NCBI GenBank assembly: GCA_947458745.1
Contig: CANGYQ010000002.1
Span: forward strand, 186,001 to 250,000
Direction of reading: 5' to 3'
DNA from: Bryobacteraceae bacterium
GTDB lineage: Bacteria > Acidobacteriota > Terriglobia > Bryobacterales > Bryobacteraceae
DNA: 64,000 nt
Shown here: piece after piece, positions 47,253 through 57,230 of the stretch
How positions within the stretch are numbered: the first letter of the stretch is position 1
Layout of the letters: each line of letters begins with the position of its first letter
Translations under genes and position numbers: made by a program
Notes under the pieces: model-generated
Databases searched by the model: none
Told to the model about the DNA's origin: nothing
The model's input: the letters and a program-made list of their open reading frames with translations, nothing else

Positions 47253-47630
47253 ATGGTGAGCGCCGATACCAACGTCTGGATTGCCCACTTGGCTGGCGAA
47301 CAGGCGGCCGATGTGGAGATTCTAGCTATTGCATTGAGATTTCAACGCGCAATGATGCCACCGCCAGTACTGTCCGAGTTGCTCAGCGATCCAGATATGC
47401 CCTTCCCGCACCAACTTGATCTGCAATCGGTCCCACGTCTCGACGTAACCGCAGGTTTCTGGGAACGAGTCGGCTTATTGCGGGCCAAACTTTGGCAGAA
47501 GGGCCTTCGCCCGAAGCTGGCTGATACGCTGATTGCCCAATCCTGCCTGGACTATCAAGTACCCCTGCTCACACGCGACAAAGGCTTCGCCATGTTCGCC
47601 AAACACGCCGGCCTGGAACTGGCGAAGTAG
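47253..47630 (+). CDS. vapC: VapC-type PIN-domain ribonuclease toxin
   Basis: The 125-residue protein, from ATG 47253, has the four PIN acids: D5 (MVSADTNVWI), E42 (VLSELL), D91 (KLADTLIAQ) and D109 (LLTRDKGF). VapC toxins cut tRNA or rRNA when the antitoxin is degraded. It is convergent with glcF, 17 bp apart. Confidence 0.88.
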   Translation: MVSADTNVWIAHLAGEQAADVEILAIALRFQRAMMPPPVLSELLSDPDMPFPHQLDLQSVPRLDVTAGFWERVGLLRAKLWQKGLRPKLADTLIAQSCLDYQVPLLTRDKGFAMFAKHAGLELAK

Positions 47631-47647
47631 CGCTCCCGGCCAGTAAA

Positions 47648-49006
47648 CTACTTCCGGTTGCGGTAAGCCTGATCGAGAATCTCGATTACGTGGTAAGCCT
47701 TCTGACCATGCCCGTAGAGTTCCGCCCCCGCCTTCACTTGAAGCAAGCAGCCCGGGTTGGCCGTGGCGATCGCCTGCGCCCCGGTGGCGTTCACGTTGCG
47801 CATCTTCGATTCGAGAATCTGCATCGACATCTCGTTCTGCACCACGTTGTAGATGCCCGCACTGCCGCAGCAGACGTCGCTTGAAGCCATCTCTTTCAAC
47901 GTAAGCCCGGGAACGGAACGCAGCAACTGGCGCGGCGCGCTGCGGACCTTTTGGCCATGGGCCAAGTGGCAGGAATCCTGATACGTCACCGTCAGCTTCA
48001 CTTCACCCATCTCGCGGTTTAGTTCGATTGATGCCAAGAACTCATTCACGTCGCGCATCAACTTCACCCACCGCTCGCCTTTGGCGTGATAAGCGGCGTC
48101 ATGCTCCAGCAACTCGCCATACTCCTTCAACGTGGACCCGCATCCGCCGGCATTGGTCAGAATCGCGTCAAAGCCCCCGTCCAGCACCGCATCGATGTTC
48201 TGCCGCGCCAACTTGCGCGCCTCATCCCGCAGCCCCGCATGCGCATGCAGAGCGCCACAGCAGCCTTGATCCGCCGGAATGTGCACTTCGCAGCCATTCT
48301 TCTGGAGCACACGAACCGTCGCCTCATTCAGCCGGGCAAAGAAGATGTTGGCCATGCAGCCCGCCATAAAGGCCACCTTGTGCTTGCGCGGCCCTTCCGC
48401 CGGAAACACCTGGCCGATCGAACCATAAAACGTCGGCATCTCGGCTTCCGGAGCCAGTTTCTCCGCCCGCCCCAACGCCCCCATCAGCTTCAAGATGCCG
48501 GACGCGCGCACTAGGCGCTGCAAGCCGCTCTGCTGATAGATCCACAGCTTCAAGCCCACGATCTTCAGTAGCAGCGGCGATTGCAGCAGCTGCTTAAAGA
48601 CGAACCACTGCAGCAGCTGCGCCAGGGGCGACAGCGGAATCTTGGCCTGGATCTCCGTGCGCGCCGCCTCAATCAACCGGCCATACTGAACGCCTGACGG
48701 ACACGCCGTCTCACAGCCCCGGCAGCCCAGGCACAGCCCCAAGTGTTCGAGATACTGCTCCGAGTTCACCGGAGCCGCCCCGGTGGCCACCTGCACCATC
48801 TGGTAGATGCGGCCACGCGGGGAGTCCATTTCGATCCCCAGTTCGCGGTACGTCGGGCAAGAGTTCAGACACAGCCCGCAGTGGACACACTTATCCAGAT
48901 CCTTCTGCTGCGGCGCGTCCGGGTGACGGCCAGCAAGCACCGGCCGCGCGTAAGAAGAATCACCTGTAACTTGTACAGCCGCGCTTTGTTCGTTAGAGCC
49001 GTGCAT
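47648..49006 (-). CDS. glcF: Glycolate oxidase iron-sulfur subunit
   Basis: The 452-residue protein has two [4Fe-4S] motifs: CVHCGLCLNSCP (C40, C43, C46, C50) and CLGCRGCETACP (C92, C95, C98, C102). Two CCG domains follow, with DQGCCGALHAHAG near 245 and SSDVCCGSAGIYNV near 385. This is the GlcF layout; it passes electrons from the flavin subunits to the quinone pool. It overlaps glcE by 14 bp. No glcD is present in the window. Confidence 0.93.
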   Translation of the reverse strand: MHGSNEQSAAVQVTGDSSYARPVLAGRHPDAPQQKDLDKCVHCGLCLNSCPTYRELGIEMDSPRGRIYQMVQVATGAAPVNSEQYLEHLGLCLGCRGCETACPSGVQYGRLIEAARTEIQAKIPLSPLAQLLQWFVFKQLLQSPLLLKIVGLKLWIYQQSGLQRLVRASGILKLMGALGRAEKLAPEAEMPTFYGSIGQVFPAEGPRKHKVAFMAGCMANIFFARLNEATVRVLQKNGCEVHIPADQGCCGALHAHAGLRDEARKLARQNIDAVLDGGFDAILTNAGGCGSTLKEYGELLEHDAAYHAKGERWVKLMRDVNEFLASIELNREMGEVKLTVTYQDSCHLAHGQKVRSAPRQLLRSVPGLTLKEMASSDVCCGSAGIYNVVQNEMSMQILESKMRNVNATGAQAIATANPGCLLQVKAGAELYGHGQKAYHVIEILDQAYRNRK

Positions 49007-50078
49007 ACAGCCTCCCCGGATTCAACAAGCCTTTGGGGTCCAGCATCTGCTTCACTCGTTTCATCGCCGAATAGTCACTTCCCGTTTGCGCCCACGGCAT
49101 CAGTGCCTCGCCGTACTCAATCACCATCTTCAATCCTGCCGGCAACGAAAGCGGCCTCTCTGAATACCCATACAACACCCCCGTTGCGGCCCGCGCAATC
49201 ATCGGCCCGCGCCACACCCGGTAGGGCTCCGAGACATCGGTCAGCGTGGTCGAGAACCGGGCCACCCGTCCCTGCGGATGGGCCGCCAAGAACATGGGAG
49301 TAAACTCCTGGACCCGCGGCCAAACCTCTTCGCCGATCATCTGGCCCGCCGATAGTTCACGCGAATACCGGTCCAGCAATGCCGCATTCCCCGCCGCCTG
49401 CAGCAGCAGCGACCATTGCGCGGGCAAGCCCACCAGTTCCGCCGCCTCCGGGTTCAGCAAATCAAGCGCCACCGGCTGCAGCACGCCTCGCAGAATCTCG
49501 TCCCGTTTCTGCATCGCCGCTTCCAGCGTCGGCGCGGTCAAACAGAACGTCCGTGACCCGGCCGGTTTCGGAATCAGCTTGAAGTTGATCGTCGCCATCG
49601 CGGCCAGCGTGCCATAGCTGCCAATCATCAGCTTGGCCATGTCGAGCCCCGCCACGTTCTTCACCACCATGCCGCCGGACTGGATCACCTGACCATCGAG
49701 GGTGGCAAACGTCATGCCGATCACCAGGTCCCGCGCGCTGCCATAGAGCCGCCGCCGCGGCCCGGAATGGTTGGCGGCCACTACGCCACCAATCGTGGCC
49801 TGTGCCGACCACGGCGGATCAAGCGGGATCATCATCTGGTGCCGGTTGAGCAACTGCGTCAGTTCGGCATAAGGCAGTCCCGCTTCTACCGAAATGGTCA
49901 GATCCTTCGGCTCAAACGTGAGCACGCGGTTCAGCGCCCGCGTCGAAATGGACACATCCCCAGCCGTCGTGCCCGGCTTTGAAAAGTTGCCGCCCAGCCG
50001 GATCTTCTGATTGCGGGAAGCGGCATCCGCCAGTGCTTGCGCCAGTTCCGCCGCGGTTGCCGGACAAAGCTCGCTCAT
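48993..50078 (-). CDS. glcE: Glycolate oxidase FAD-binding subunit GlcE
   Basis: The 361-residue protein has the PCMH-type FAD domain: IRLGGNFSKPGTT, ISVEAGLPYAELTQLL, ATIGGVVAANHSGPRRRLYG, DLVIGM and the VKNVAGLDMAKLMIGSYGTL stretch typical of GlcE. The end LDPKGLLNPGRLY matches flavin oxidases. It is shorter than GlcD (about 480-500), supporting GlcE. GlcD, the third subunit, must be encoded elsewhere or be missing. Confidence 0.9.
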   Translation of the reverse strand: MSELCPATAAELAQALADAASRNQKIRLGGNFSKPGTTAGDVSISTRALNRVLTFEPKDLTISVEAGLPYAELTQLLNRHQMMIPLDPPWSAQATIGGVVAANHSGPRRRLYGSARDLVIGMTFATLDGQVIQSGGMVVKNVAGLDMAKLMIGSYGTLAAMATINFKLIPKPAGSRTFCLTAPTLEAAMQKRDEILRGVLQPVALDLLNPEAAELVGLPAQWSLLLQAAGNAALLDRYSRELSAGQMIGEEVWPRVQEFTPMFLAAHPQGRVARFSTTLTDVSEPYRVWRGPMIARAATGVLYGYSERPLSLPAGLKMVIEYGEALMPWAQTGSDYSAMKRVKQMLDPKGLLNPGRLYARL

Positions 50079-50221
50079 GCGCCAAGTTCACTAACGCTGC
50101 CAGCATCGTGCAGAAAATGGCTGCGCTCGTCAGATCTCAAATAGGGGCGCGCAAGCGCCTTCACCCTCATCACCGGCATGGCTTTAGTGTAATGCTTCAC
50201 TTGCTCGCGCCCCAAACGGGC

Positions 50222-51523
50222 CTAGACCAGATCCCAAGGCTTCCGCGCCTTCCGCCCCAACAGCGCCGACGCATCGGCAGCACCCAGGAAGTCTTCCTTC
50301 TTCGCGTCCCACTTCAACTTCTTGCCCGTCTTCAGCGCAATGTTGCCCAGCAGGCAAACGCTAGTGGAACGATGGCCAATCTCGATATCCGCCGACGGCG
50401 TCTTGCGGCTGCGCACGCAGTCAACAAAATGCGCCGCGTGATCCTTGGTTGGCTCCGGCACATTTTCGTACGCCACCTGGATCGGCTTGGCCTGATGCCG
50501 CGGGTTCGAGGTTTCCGGGTAGATCGCCCAACTGATGCGCTCGGCAAAGATCGTGCCGTCACTGCCGTAGAAGCAGATGCCATTCGGCTGATCGTACTCG
50601 CCCCGGCCGTTGTAGTACTTGGGCCCCACCTTATTGGCCCCCATGCCGAAGCCATTCAAATTCGACCCTTCGTAGGTCATGATGTAGTTGTCGAACTCAT
50701 AGGTCACCGTCATGAAGTCCGGCACATCGCCGTCATCCTTGACGATGTATCGCCCGCCCGAAGCGGAAATCGTGTGCGGGGCGCTGGACCCCATGATCTG
50801 CTGCGCCGTGTCGATGCGGTGGTTGCCGTAGTCGGTGATGTAGCCGCCGGAATAATCAAAGAACTGGCGATAGGTGGACAGGAAGCGGTTCGGATTGAAC
50901 GGCACTTTGGGCGATGGCCCGCAATAGAAATCCCAATCCAGACCCGCCGGCGGCTCCTGGTTGGGCTTGCGGCCAATGCCATTTGGCGTCACGTTGATGT
51001 AGTTCCAAACGCGCACAAACTTCACGTCGCCAATGTCGCCGCGCTGGATCATCTCGGCGATCTTGGGGAAGTGTTTGGCGGACCGGTGCTGCGTCCCCGC
51101 GCAGACAATGCGGTTGTACTTGCGCGCCGCGTTCACCATCGCGCGCCCTTCGCGGATGGTCAGCGAGACCGGCTTTTCGACATAGACATCCTTGCCCGCC
51201 TGGCAAGCCATAATCGTCGGAATCGCATGCCAGTGGTCCGGCGCGGACACCATCACCGCATCCACTTCCTTCATGTCCAGCAGCTTCCGGAAATCCTTAA
51301 ACGCCTTCGCGTCCCCCCCGGCCCATTCGCGAGCATTGTTGGCATTGGTGTCGTAGACGTCGGCCACGGCCACAAAAGCCGTATTCGGCGCCTGCCGCAT
51401 CAAGCTGGCCACATAACGGCCCCGCCCACCACAGCCAATCAACCCCACATTCACCCGATCATTCGCCCCCATCACGCGGGACGCGGACAAGGCGGTAGTT
51501 CCCAAAAAAAGCCGACGGTTCAT
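50222..51523 (-). CDS. Exported Gfo/Idh/MocA-family dehydrogenase, second copy
   Basis: The 433-residue protein has a twin-Arg-type leader NRRLFLGTTALSASRVMG, then NAD(P) fold VNVGLIGCGGRGRYVASLM, VMVSAPDHWHAIPTIMACQ, KDVYVEKPVSL and the substrate domain FFDYSGGYITDYGNHRIDT. It resembles the dehydrogenase at 37525 but is clearly diverged. Probably periplasmic sugar or polyol oxidation. ATG 51523 is chosen at the leader; the frame is open further upstream without leader-like sequence. Confidence 0.9.
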   Translation of the reverse strand: MNRRLFLGTTALSASRVMGANDRVNVGLIGCGGRGRYVASLMRQAPNTAFVAVADVYDTNANNAREWAGGDAKAFKDFRKLLDMKEVDAVMVSAPDHWHAIPTIMACQAGKDVYVEKPVSLTIREGRAMVNAARKYNRIVCAGTQHRSAKHFPKIAEMIQRGDIGDVKFVRVWNYINVTPNGIGRKPNQEPPAGLDWDFYCGPSPKVPFNPNRFLSTYRQFFDYSGGYITDYGNHRIDTAQQIMGSSAPHTISASGGRYIVKDDGDVPDFMTVTYEFDNYIMTYEGSNLNGFGMGANKVGPKYYNGRGEYDQPNGICFYGSDGTIFAERISWAIYPETSNPRHQAKPIQVAYENVPEPTKDHAAHFVDCVRSRKTPSADIEIGHRSTSVCLLGNIALKTGKKLKWDAKKEDFLGAADASALLGRKARKPWDLV

Positions 51524-51624
51524 GATTAGGGATTCTATCCCTTTCCTCTTTCTGAGAGAAAACCAGGCAACCCCAGCCGGATTTGGAGCGGCCTCTGTCC
51601 ACTGTCTGCTGAGATAGAAGCTAG

Positions 51625-52995
51625 ATGCCTCGCGCCCGTTCCATCTTCCTCGGCGGCACCGCCTCCCATGTCGGCAAAAGTTGGATGACCACTGCCGTCT
51701 GCGCCTGGCTCCGCGAGCGTGGCCTCCGCGTAGCACCCTTTAAGGCGCAGAACATGTCCAACAACTCCTACCCTTGCCCCGGCGGCGGCGAGATTGGGCG
51801 GGCGCAGGTGGCCCAAGCCGAGGCCTGTGGCTTGGAGCCATCGCCCGACTTCAACCCCATTCTGTTGAAGCCCGATGCCGATGCCTGCTCGCAGGTGGTG
51901 GTGAATGGCAAGGTGTGGAAGACGCTGAAGGCGCGGGACTACTACGAGAACTTTGACTATCTGCTGGGCCAGGTGCTGGACGCCTATGAGCGGCTGGCCG
52001 CGCGCTTCGAGGTGATCGTGATCGAGGGCGCGGGCAGCGTGACCGAGATGAACCTGCGCCGCACGGATCTGGTGAACTTCGGCCTCGCGACGCGCATCAA
52101 CTCGCCCGCCATGTTGGTGGCCGATATCGACCGCGGCGGCGTCTTTGCCTCTATCGTCGGCACGCACGTGCTGCTGCCGCCCGAAGAACGCGCCCTGCTG
52201 CGGTCGTTCGCCGTCAACCGTTTTCGGGGCGACCGGTCGCTGTTCTCAAAAGGCGTCACGATGCTCCAAGAGCGCACGGGTCTGAAGTGCATGGGCGTCT
52301 TCCCCTACACGCGCGACATCCATGTCGACGAGGAAGATGGCGTGTCGCTCGAAGACCGGGCACGCTCCGGCAGCAAGGTGGGCATCATTGCCTTCCCTCG
52401 CATCTCAAACCTGACCGACTTCCGATTGCTGCCCACCGCCGTCGTCATCGACCGGCCGCTGGACCGCCTGTTCGACACCCTGATCCTGCCCGGCACCAAG
52501 GCCACCGAAGCTGACTTGCAATGGTTGCGCGACCAAGGCCTGGACCGCTGGATCCTCCGCCAGCACGCCGCCGGAGCGACAATTCTAGGCATCTGCGGCG
52601 GCTATCAGATGCTGGGCCGGCGCGCGGGTGAGATGGAAGGGTTGGGTCTGCTGCCGGTGGAGACCGACTTTGAAGACTCAAAGATCACCGTCACCGTCGA
52701 GGCCGAATGGCCCGACGGCCACCACTTCCCCGCCTATGAGATCCACATGGGCCGCACGACGCGCCCGGACGGCGCCGAACCCTTCGCCACCATCAACGGC
52801 CGCCCGGAAGGCGTACGTGTTGGCCGCGTGCTGGGCACCTATTTGCACGGGGCGCTCGAAGACCCGCACGTCGCCAGCGCCATTCTAGGCCACGCTGTCG
52901 ACGCTCCGGCACCGAAGCGCGGCGAGTACGCGAAGCTGGCCCAATGGTTCGCGGAGAATGCTGACACGCAGGCTTTTGAGCAACTGTACCTTTAG
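51625..52995 (+). CDS. cobQ: Cobyric acid synthase
   Basis: CobQ amidates four side chains of adenosyl-cobyrinate diamide, using glutamine and ATP. The 456-residue protein has the dethiobiotin-synthetase-like half with FLGGTASHVGKSWMTTAVC, QNMSNNSYP and LLKPDADACSQVVVNG, and the class I glutaminase half with the nucleophile in GICGGYQMLG near 318 and the histidine in GTYLHGALED. No cobalamin riboswitch was seen in the 100 bp upstream. A cobC-like gene follows by 41 bp. Confidence 0.95.
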   Translation: MPRARSIFLGGTASHVGKSWMTTAVCAWLRERGLRVAPFKAQNMSNNSYPCPGGGEIGRAQVAQAEACGLEPSPDFNPILLKPDADACSQVVVNGKVWKTLKARDYYENFDYLLGQVLDAYERLAARFEVIVIEGAGSVTEMNLRRTDLVNFGLATRINSPAMLVADIDRGGVFASIVGTHVLLPPEERALLRSFAVNRFRGDRSLFSKGVTMLQERTGLKCMGVFPYTRDIHVDEEDGVSLEDRARSGSKVGIIAFPRISNLTDFRLLPTAVVIDRPLDRLFDTLILPGTKATEADLQWLRDQGLDRWILRQHAAGATILGICGGYQMLGRRAGEMEGLGLLPVETDFEDSKITVTVEAEWPDGHHFPAYEIHMGRTTRPDGAEPFATINGRPEGVRVGRVLGTYLHGALEDPHVASAILGHAVDAPAPKRGEYAKLAQWFAENADTQAFEQLYL

Positions 52996-53036
52996 ACTTG
53001 CGCCCCGGCCCACCCTCCGGGCGACACTGAAGATTC

Positions 53037-53534
53037 ATGCCCAAGCTCTACCTCATCCGCCACGCGGAGCCCACCGTCACCGGCGTCTTCCACGGCTGCC
53101 GGAACGACGTGCCGTTGCGCGAGGCGCCGCCCACATTCGACCTGCCGGTGGAAGTGGTCTACGTCAGCCCCATGCAGCGGGCGCGCCAAACGGCGGCTAA
53201 CTTTGCGGTGCCGCAGATTGTGCTCGAGGAGTTGCGCGAGATTGATTTTGGCCAGTGGGGCGGCCTGGGTTGGGACGAAATTGAACAGCGCTGGCCGGAG
53301 TTGACGCGCGGCCTGAATCGCAACTGGTTTGGCGTTTCTCCTCCCGGTGGCGAATCGTGGGCGGACTTCACCGCACGCGTGGGCCGCGTCCTGCAAGTGG
53401 TGCTAATTGATCCCCGGCCCAAGGCCATCGTCGCTCATGGTGCAGTCAACGCCGTTGCCGCCGGCCTGCTGCGCGGCGGCGACCCGTCGCAGTTTAAGCA
53501 GCACTATGCGCAAGTGAGCGAATTTGAGGTCTGA
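53037..53534 (+). CDS. cobC: Histidine phosphatase, probable alpha-ribazole phosphatase
   Basis: The 165-residue protein has the phosphohistidine motif LIRHAEPTVTG at the N-terminus, a short branch VYVSPMQRARQTA, the ELREIDFGQWGGLGWDEI stretch typical of CobC-like members, and the second histidine in AIVAHGAVN. Position after cobQ suggests it removes phosphate from alpha-ribazole-5-phosphate in lower-ligand assembly. The fold is certain; the substrate is inferred from context. Confidence 0.82.
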   Translation: MPKLYLIRHAEPTVTGVFHGCRNDVPLREAPPTFDLPVEVVYVSPMQRARQTAANFAVPQIVLEELREIDFGQWGGLGWDEIEQRWPELTRGLNRNWFGVSPPGGESWADFTARVGRVLQVVLIDPRPKAIVAHGAVNAVAAGLLRGGDPSQFKQHYAQVSEFEV

Positions 53535-53620
53535 CCCGCTACACTAATGGTTCGGCTCCAATTGCATGACGGGCGTGCCGCGCCCCGGGACAGAATCGCT
53601 ATTTCACTTGAGACTTCGCT

Positions 53621-54721
53621 TTGATCAATAAGCTGGTAATCGAAAACCTGAAACACCGCCCCGTCCGCACGTTTCTCAGTATGCTGGCCATCAGCATTGA
53701 GGTCACCATGGTGCTGACCCTGGTGGGCCTCAGCTACGGCATGCTGGAAGAGTCCGTGCGGCGCACGCGCGGCGTGGGCGCGGACGTTATCGTGCGGCCC
53801 CCGGGGAGTTCCGCCCTGACCCTCAGCAACGCGCCGATGCCGGAGAAGTTGCAGAACTACTTTGCCGGATTGCCGCACGTCACCCGCGTCACCGGCACCG
53901 TCGTGCACCCGCTGGTGTTCCCGGAATCCGTCACCGGCATCGACCTGGCCGCGTTCGGCGAAATGAGCGGCGGCTTCAAGTATCTGGAAGGCGGCCCGTT
54001 CCAATCGCCAGAGGACCTGATCATCGATGAACACTACGCCCGCCAGCAGAAGCTGAAGGTGGGCCAGAAGGTTAACCTGATCAACCGTACCTGGCGCGTC
54101 TGCGGCATCGTCGAATCGGGTAAGCTGGCCCGCCTGTTTGTGCAGCTGCCAGTGTTGCAGGACCTGGAAGGTAACCAGGGCAAACTCAGCCAGATCTACC
54201 TGCAGGCCGACGACGACGCCAATATCCAAACCATCATCAAGGGCCTGAAAGACACGCCCGCACTGAAGGAGTACGGCGTCTATTCCACTGAAGAGCTGGT
54301 GTCGCTGATTTCGGTCAGCAATCTGCCCGGCCTGAAGGCGTTCATCGCCGTCATCATCGGCCTGGGCATCGTCATCGGCTTCCTGGTGGTGTTCCTGTCA
54401 ATGTACACCGCCGTACTGGAACGTACGCGCGAGATCGGCGTCTTGAAAGCCATTGGTGCATCGCCCGGCTACGTGCTGAACATCCTGCTGCGGGAGACCG
54501 CGGTGCTGGCCTTTTTCGGTTCCATCCTGGGCGTCGGCTTAAGCTTTGTGTCGCGCTGGTTGATCACGACGCTGGTACCGGCGTCACTGCAACAGAAGAT
54601 CATGCCGGAATGGTGGTTGATCTGCATGGCCATCTCCCTGGTGGGCGCACTGCTGGGCACGCTCTACCCGGCCTGGAAAGCGGCCAAACAGGACGCCATT
54701 GAAGCATTGGCCTACGACTAG
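53621..54721 (+). CDS. ABC transporter permease (MacB/FtsX type)
   Basis: The 366-residue protein has an N-terminal membrane helix ([22 protein letters not shown]), a periplasmic MacB-like domain (about 45-235) and an FtsX block of three helices: [20 protein letters not shown] near 245, [15 protein letters not shown] near 300 and [14 protein letters not shown] near 340. [20 protein letters not shown] is the usual coupling loop. TTG start. It pairs with the ATPase gene 5 bp downstream; lipoprotein or peptide extrusion is typical for this type. Confidence 0.9.
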   Translation: MINKLVIENLKHRPVRTFLSMLAISIEVTMVLTLVGLSYGMLEESVRRTRGVGADVIVRPPGSSALTLSNAPMPEKLQNYFAGLPHVTRVTGTVVHPLVFPESVTGIDLAAFGEMSGGFKYLEGGPFQSPEDLIIDEHYARQQKLKVGQKVNLINRTWRVCGIVESGKLARLFVQLPVLQDLEGNQGKLSQIYLQADDDANIQTIIKGLKDTPALKEYGVYSTEELVSLISVSNLPGLKAFIAVIIGLGIVIGFLVVFLSMYTAVLERTREIGVLKAIGASPGYVLNILLRETAVLAFFGSILGVGLSFVSRWLITTLVPASLQQKIMPEWWLICMAISLVGALLGTLYPAWKAAKQDAIEALAYD

Positions 54722-54726
54722 CTCCC

Positions 54727-55425
54727 ATGCCTGAATCACCGAACATCATTGAAGTCCGGGACCTCCGGAAGATTTACCGCGTGGGCGAAGTGGACGTGCA
54801 TGCACTGCGTGGCGTAAACCTGGACGTACCGCGGGGCGAGTTTCTGGCCGTGGTGGGGCCGTCGGGCTCCGGCAAGTCCACGCTGTTCCACATCCTGGGC
54901 GGCCTGGCCGCGCCGACCTCCGGCACCGTCTCCATGGACGGGCAGGACGTTCGGGCGCTGACCGATGCCGGGCGCACGGAACTGCGGAAACGTTGCGTGG
55001 GCTTCGTCTTCCAGAAGTACAACCTGCTGCCCACGCTTTCGGCGCGCGACAACATTGAGATTGCGCGTTCCATCGCGCACCGCACCGGCCCGCAGGAGGA
55101 GTGGTTCAAGGACGCACTGAAGCTGCTCGACCTGGAAAAGCGCCTGGATCACAAGCCCCGCGCGCTATCGGGCGGCGAACAGCAACGGGTGGCGATTGCC
55201 CGCGCCATCGTCAACCATCCGGCCATCCTGCTGGCCGATGAACCAACCGGCAATCTCGACACCAAGAACTCCGAAGCCGTCCTGAACTTACTGCGGCAGT
55301 TGAACAAGAAGATCGGCCAGACGATCCTCATGATCACGCACAACCCGGAAGCGGCGGAGTTCGCGGACCGCACCGTGCACATGCGTGACGGCGAGATTGT
55401 GGAAGCCCCGGCAGCGGGCCACTAG
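54727..55425 (+). CDS. ABC transporter ATPase (LolD/MacB type)
   Basis: The 232-residue protein has Walker [11 protein letters not shown] near 43, Q-loop [16 protein letters not shown], signature [14 protein letters not shown] near 147, Walker [13 protein letters not shown] and H-loop MITHN. The EPTGNLD text is typical of the LolD/MacB/FtsE group. It partners the preceding permease. Confidence 0.93.
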   Translation: MPESPNIIEVRDLRKIYRVGEVDVHALRGVNLDVPRGEFLAVVGPSGSGKSTLFHILGGLAAPTSGTVSMDGQDVRALTDAGRTELRKRCVGFVFQKYNLLPTLSARDNIEIARSIAHRTGPQEEWFKDALKLLDLEKRLDHKPRALSGGEQQRVAIARAIVNHPAILLADEPTGNLDTKNSEAVLNLLRQLNKKIGQTILMITHNPEAAEFADRTVHMRDGEIVEAPAAGH

Positions 55426-55444
55426 CCGTCCGGTCACCGCACCG

Positions 55445-56380
55445 TCATTGCGGGAAGGCGCGGCGGGGATTGTCCACCAGCAACCGCGAATGCCACTCGG
55501 TGGGCAGCCGGTTGAGGAAGCTCAAGTACAGGTAGTCGTAGCCGCGGAACTCACCGCCGTTGGGCTCGCCCACGCGATACCAGCCGGAATCCTGTGAGAT
55601 CAGGACCTGCCCCAACAAACCCCGCTTCTCCATGGCGCGGATGCATTGTTCGTGCCAGTTGGCGGTCTTTTCGCTGATGCCGTCGAACTCCACCCACGCC
55701 CCGGCGCGTGCCACTTGGGCATGGATCTCGTGGTCCAACTCATTCTGCGCGTGAACCCAAACTAAGTGTCGAGGGTCATGCAGACGGGAAAGGATCTCTA
55801 CCTGCTCCAAAGCACCCGCACCATCGCCCGTGTGGCTGGCAATGGTCAAGCCGGTCTGCTTGGCACACTGGGCGGCGGCCACCACTAGCTTGCGGTCCCA
55901 TTCGCCCAGCACCGGAGCGACCTTGTTGACACCGATCTTGATGAACCGTGGCTTAACGCCGTCCACACCTTTTTCCACTTCGGTGGTCCAGCGCCGGGCC
56001 AACTGATCCGCCGTCTCGTGCTTGGCAAACTCCGGCAGGTACTTGTAGTTGCCCGCCGCATAAAGCCCGGTGGTGGTCCAGACATCAATGCCCGCCGCAT
56101 CGCCGATCCGCCGGAAGAGACGCGGGTCGCGGCCCAGGAAGTTCGGCACGCAATCCAGAAACCGCCGGCAGCCCAGCGCATACACAGCGTCCAGCTTGGG
56201 CTTGGCCAGGCGGAAGACTTCATCCGGGTTGTACCGCCCGGGACGGATCGCGGCGGCACCCACAAAATCGACCAGCAAGTGCTCATGCACCAGCGTGGAA
56301 CCTGGAACGCTGGCCGGACTAGCATTTTGGCCCAGAGCAGCAGTTACGCCGGCAGCGGCCAACAGTTGGCGTCTGGTCAT
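55445..56380 (-). CDS. Exported phosphotriesterase-family hydrolase
   Basis: The 311-residue protein has a leader MTRRQLLAAAGVTAALGQ. The amidohydrolase metal site is visible: HXH in VHEHLLVDF (H32, H34), a lysine in FIKIGVNK that may be carboxylated, histidines in IASHTGDG and VWVHAQNE, and the aspartate in ISQDSGW. This is the phosphotriesterase/lactonase layout at normal length. Natural substrates in this family are often lactones or sulfate/phosphate esters; the exact one is unknown. Convergent with the ABC ATPase gene. Confidence 0.87.
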   Translation of the reverse strand: MTRRQLLAAAGVTAALGQNASPASVPGSTLVHEHLLVDFVGAAAIRPGRYNPDEVFRLAKPKLDAVYALGCRRFLDCVPNFLGRDPRLFRRIGDAAGIDVWTTTGLYAAGNYKYLPEFAKHETADQLARRWTTEVEKGVDGVKPRFIKIGVNKVAPVLGEWDRKLVVAAAQCAKQTGLTIASHTGDGAGALEQVEILSRLHDPRHLVWVHAQNELDHEIHAQVARAGAWVEFDGISEKTANWHEQCIRAMEKRGLLGQVLISQDSGWYRVGEPNGGEFRGYDYLYLSFLNRLPTEWHSRLLVDNPRRAFPQ

Positions 56381-56453
56381 ACTTGACGATTGTAGAGCCT
56401 GGGCTTACTTCCATTGAAGCCACTCCCGGCCGCGCTCCTGATACGATGCGAGG

Positions 56454-57230
56454 GTGAATCTCTTCTCTCTTGAGGGCAAACGAGCCCTGATTGCCGGCGC
56501 CAGCCGGGGTATTGGTTTGGCCATCGCCAAGGCGGTGGCGGAAGCGGGCGCGGACACGATTCTGGCCGCCCGTTCCCTGCCCCAGCTCAATGATGAAGCC
56601 AACGCCCTCACCGCTCGCGGACTGAAGGCCAGCGTGTTGCAGTTGGACATGATGAGCAACGAATCGGTGGACGCGGCGGCGGAAGCCGCGGGCGACGTGG
56701 ACATCCTGATCAACGTAGCCGGCACCAATTCGCGCCAGAAGCTGGAAAACTACACGCCCGAAGAGTACGACCGGATCCTGCAAACCAACCTGCATGGCAT
56801 CTTCCGCCTGTGCCAGAAGGTGGGCGCGAAGATGATTGCTCGCGGCGCGGGGGGCAAAGTGATCCACATCGGCAGCCTCACCTCCGGGCTGGGCCTGCCC
56901 TACCTGGCCCCCTACGCCATCACCAAGAGCGCCATCGGCGGCCTGACCCGCGTGATGGCCGCCGAATGGGGCGCGCACAACATCCAGGTGAACTGCATCG
57001 CGCCGGGCTTTATCTTGACCGATCTCAACCGCGAGATGTGGAAGGCACCGATCATGGCCAACTGGTTGGCCGGCGCGCAACCCAATACGCGCATGGGCCG
57101 TCCAGAAGACATCGCCCCGCTGGCGGTGTTTCTGTCTTCGGCTGGTTCGGACTACATCACCGGCCAGACGATCTACGTCGACGGCGGCTATTCCACCACC
57201 GCAGTATGGCCTTTTCAACCCGCCGAATAA
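56454..57230 (+). CDS. Short-chain dehydrogenase/reductase
   Basis: The 258-residue protein begins at GTG 56454 and has the SDR cofactor motif AGASRGIG (about 15-22), NVAG (about 88), the serine in HIGSLTSG near 141 and catalytic YAITK near 154. The ending ITGQTIYVDGGYS is standard. It resembles gluconate 5-dehydrogenase and 3-oxoacyl reductase types; a sugar-acid substrate is plausible. Its end overlaps the next gene by 25 bp. Confidence 0.9.
   Translation: MNLFSLEGKRALIAGASRGIGLAIAKAVAEAGADTILAARSLPQLNDEANALTARGLKASVLQLDMMSNESVDAAAEAAGDVDILINVAGTNSRQKLENYTPEEYDRILQTNLHGIFRLCQKVGAKMIARGAGGKVIHIGSLTSGLGLPYLAPYAITKSAIGGLTRVMAAEWGAHNIQVNCIAPGFILTDLNREMWKAPIMANWLAGAQPNTRMGRPEDIAPLAVFLSSAGSDYITGQTIYVDGGYSTTAVWPFQPAE

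Noticed and set aside
49979..51529. 516-codon plus-strand ORF antisense to glcE and the dehydrogenase
   Set aside because: Shadow of two well-supported genes, rich in His and Arg.
51524..51624. Cobalamin riboswitch upstream of cobQ
   Set aside because: Only 100 bp and no B12-box-like sequence seen.
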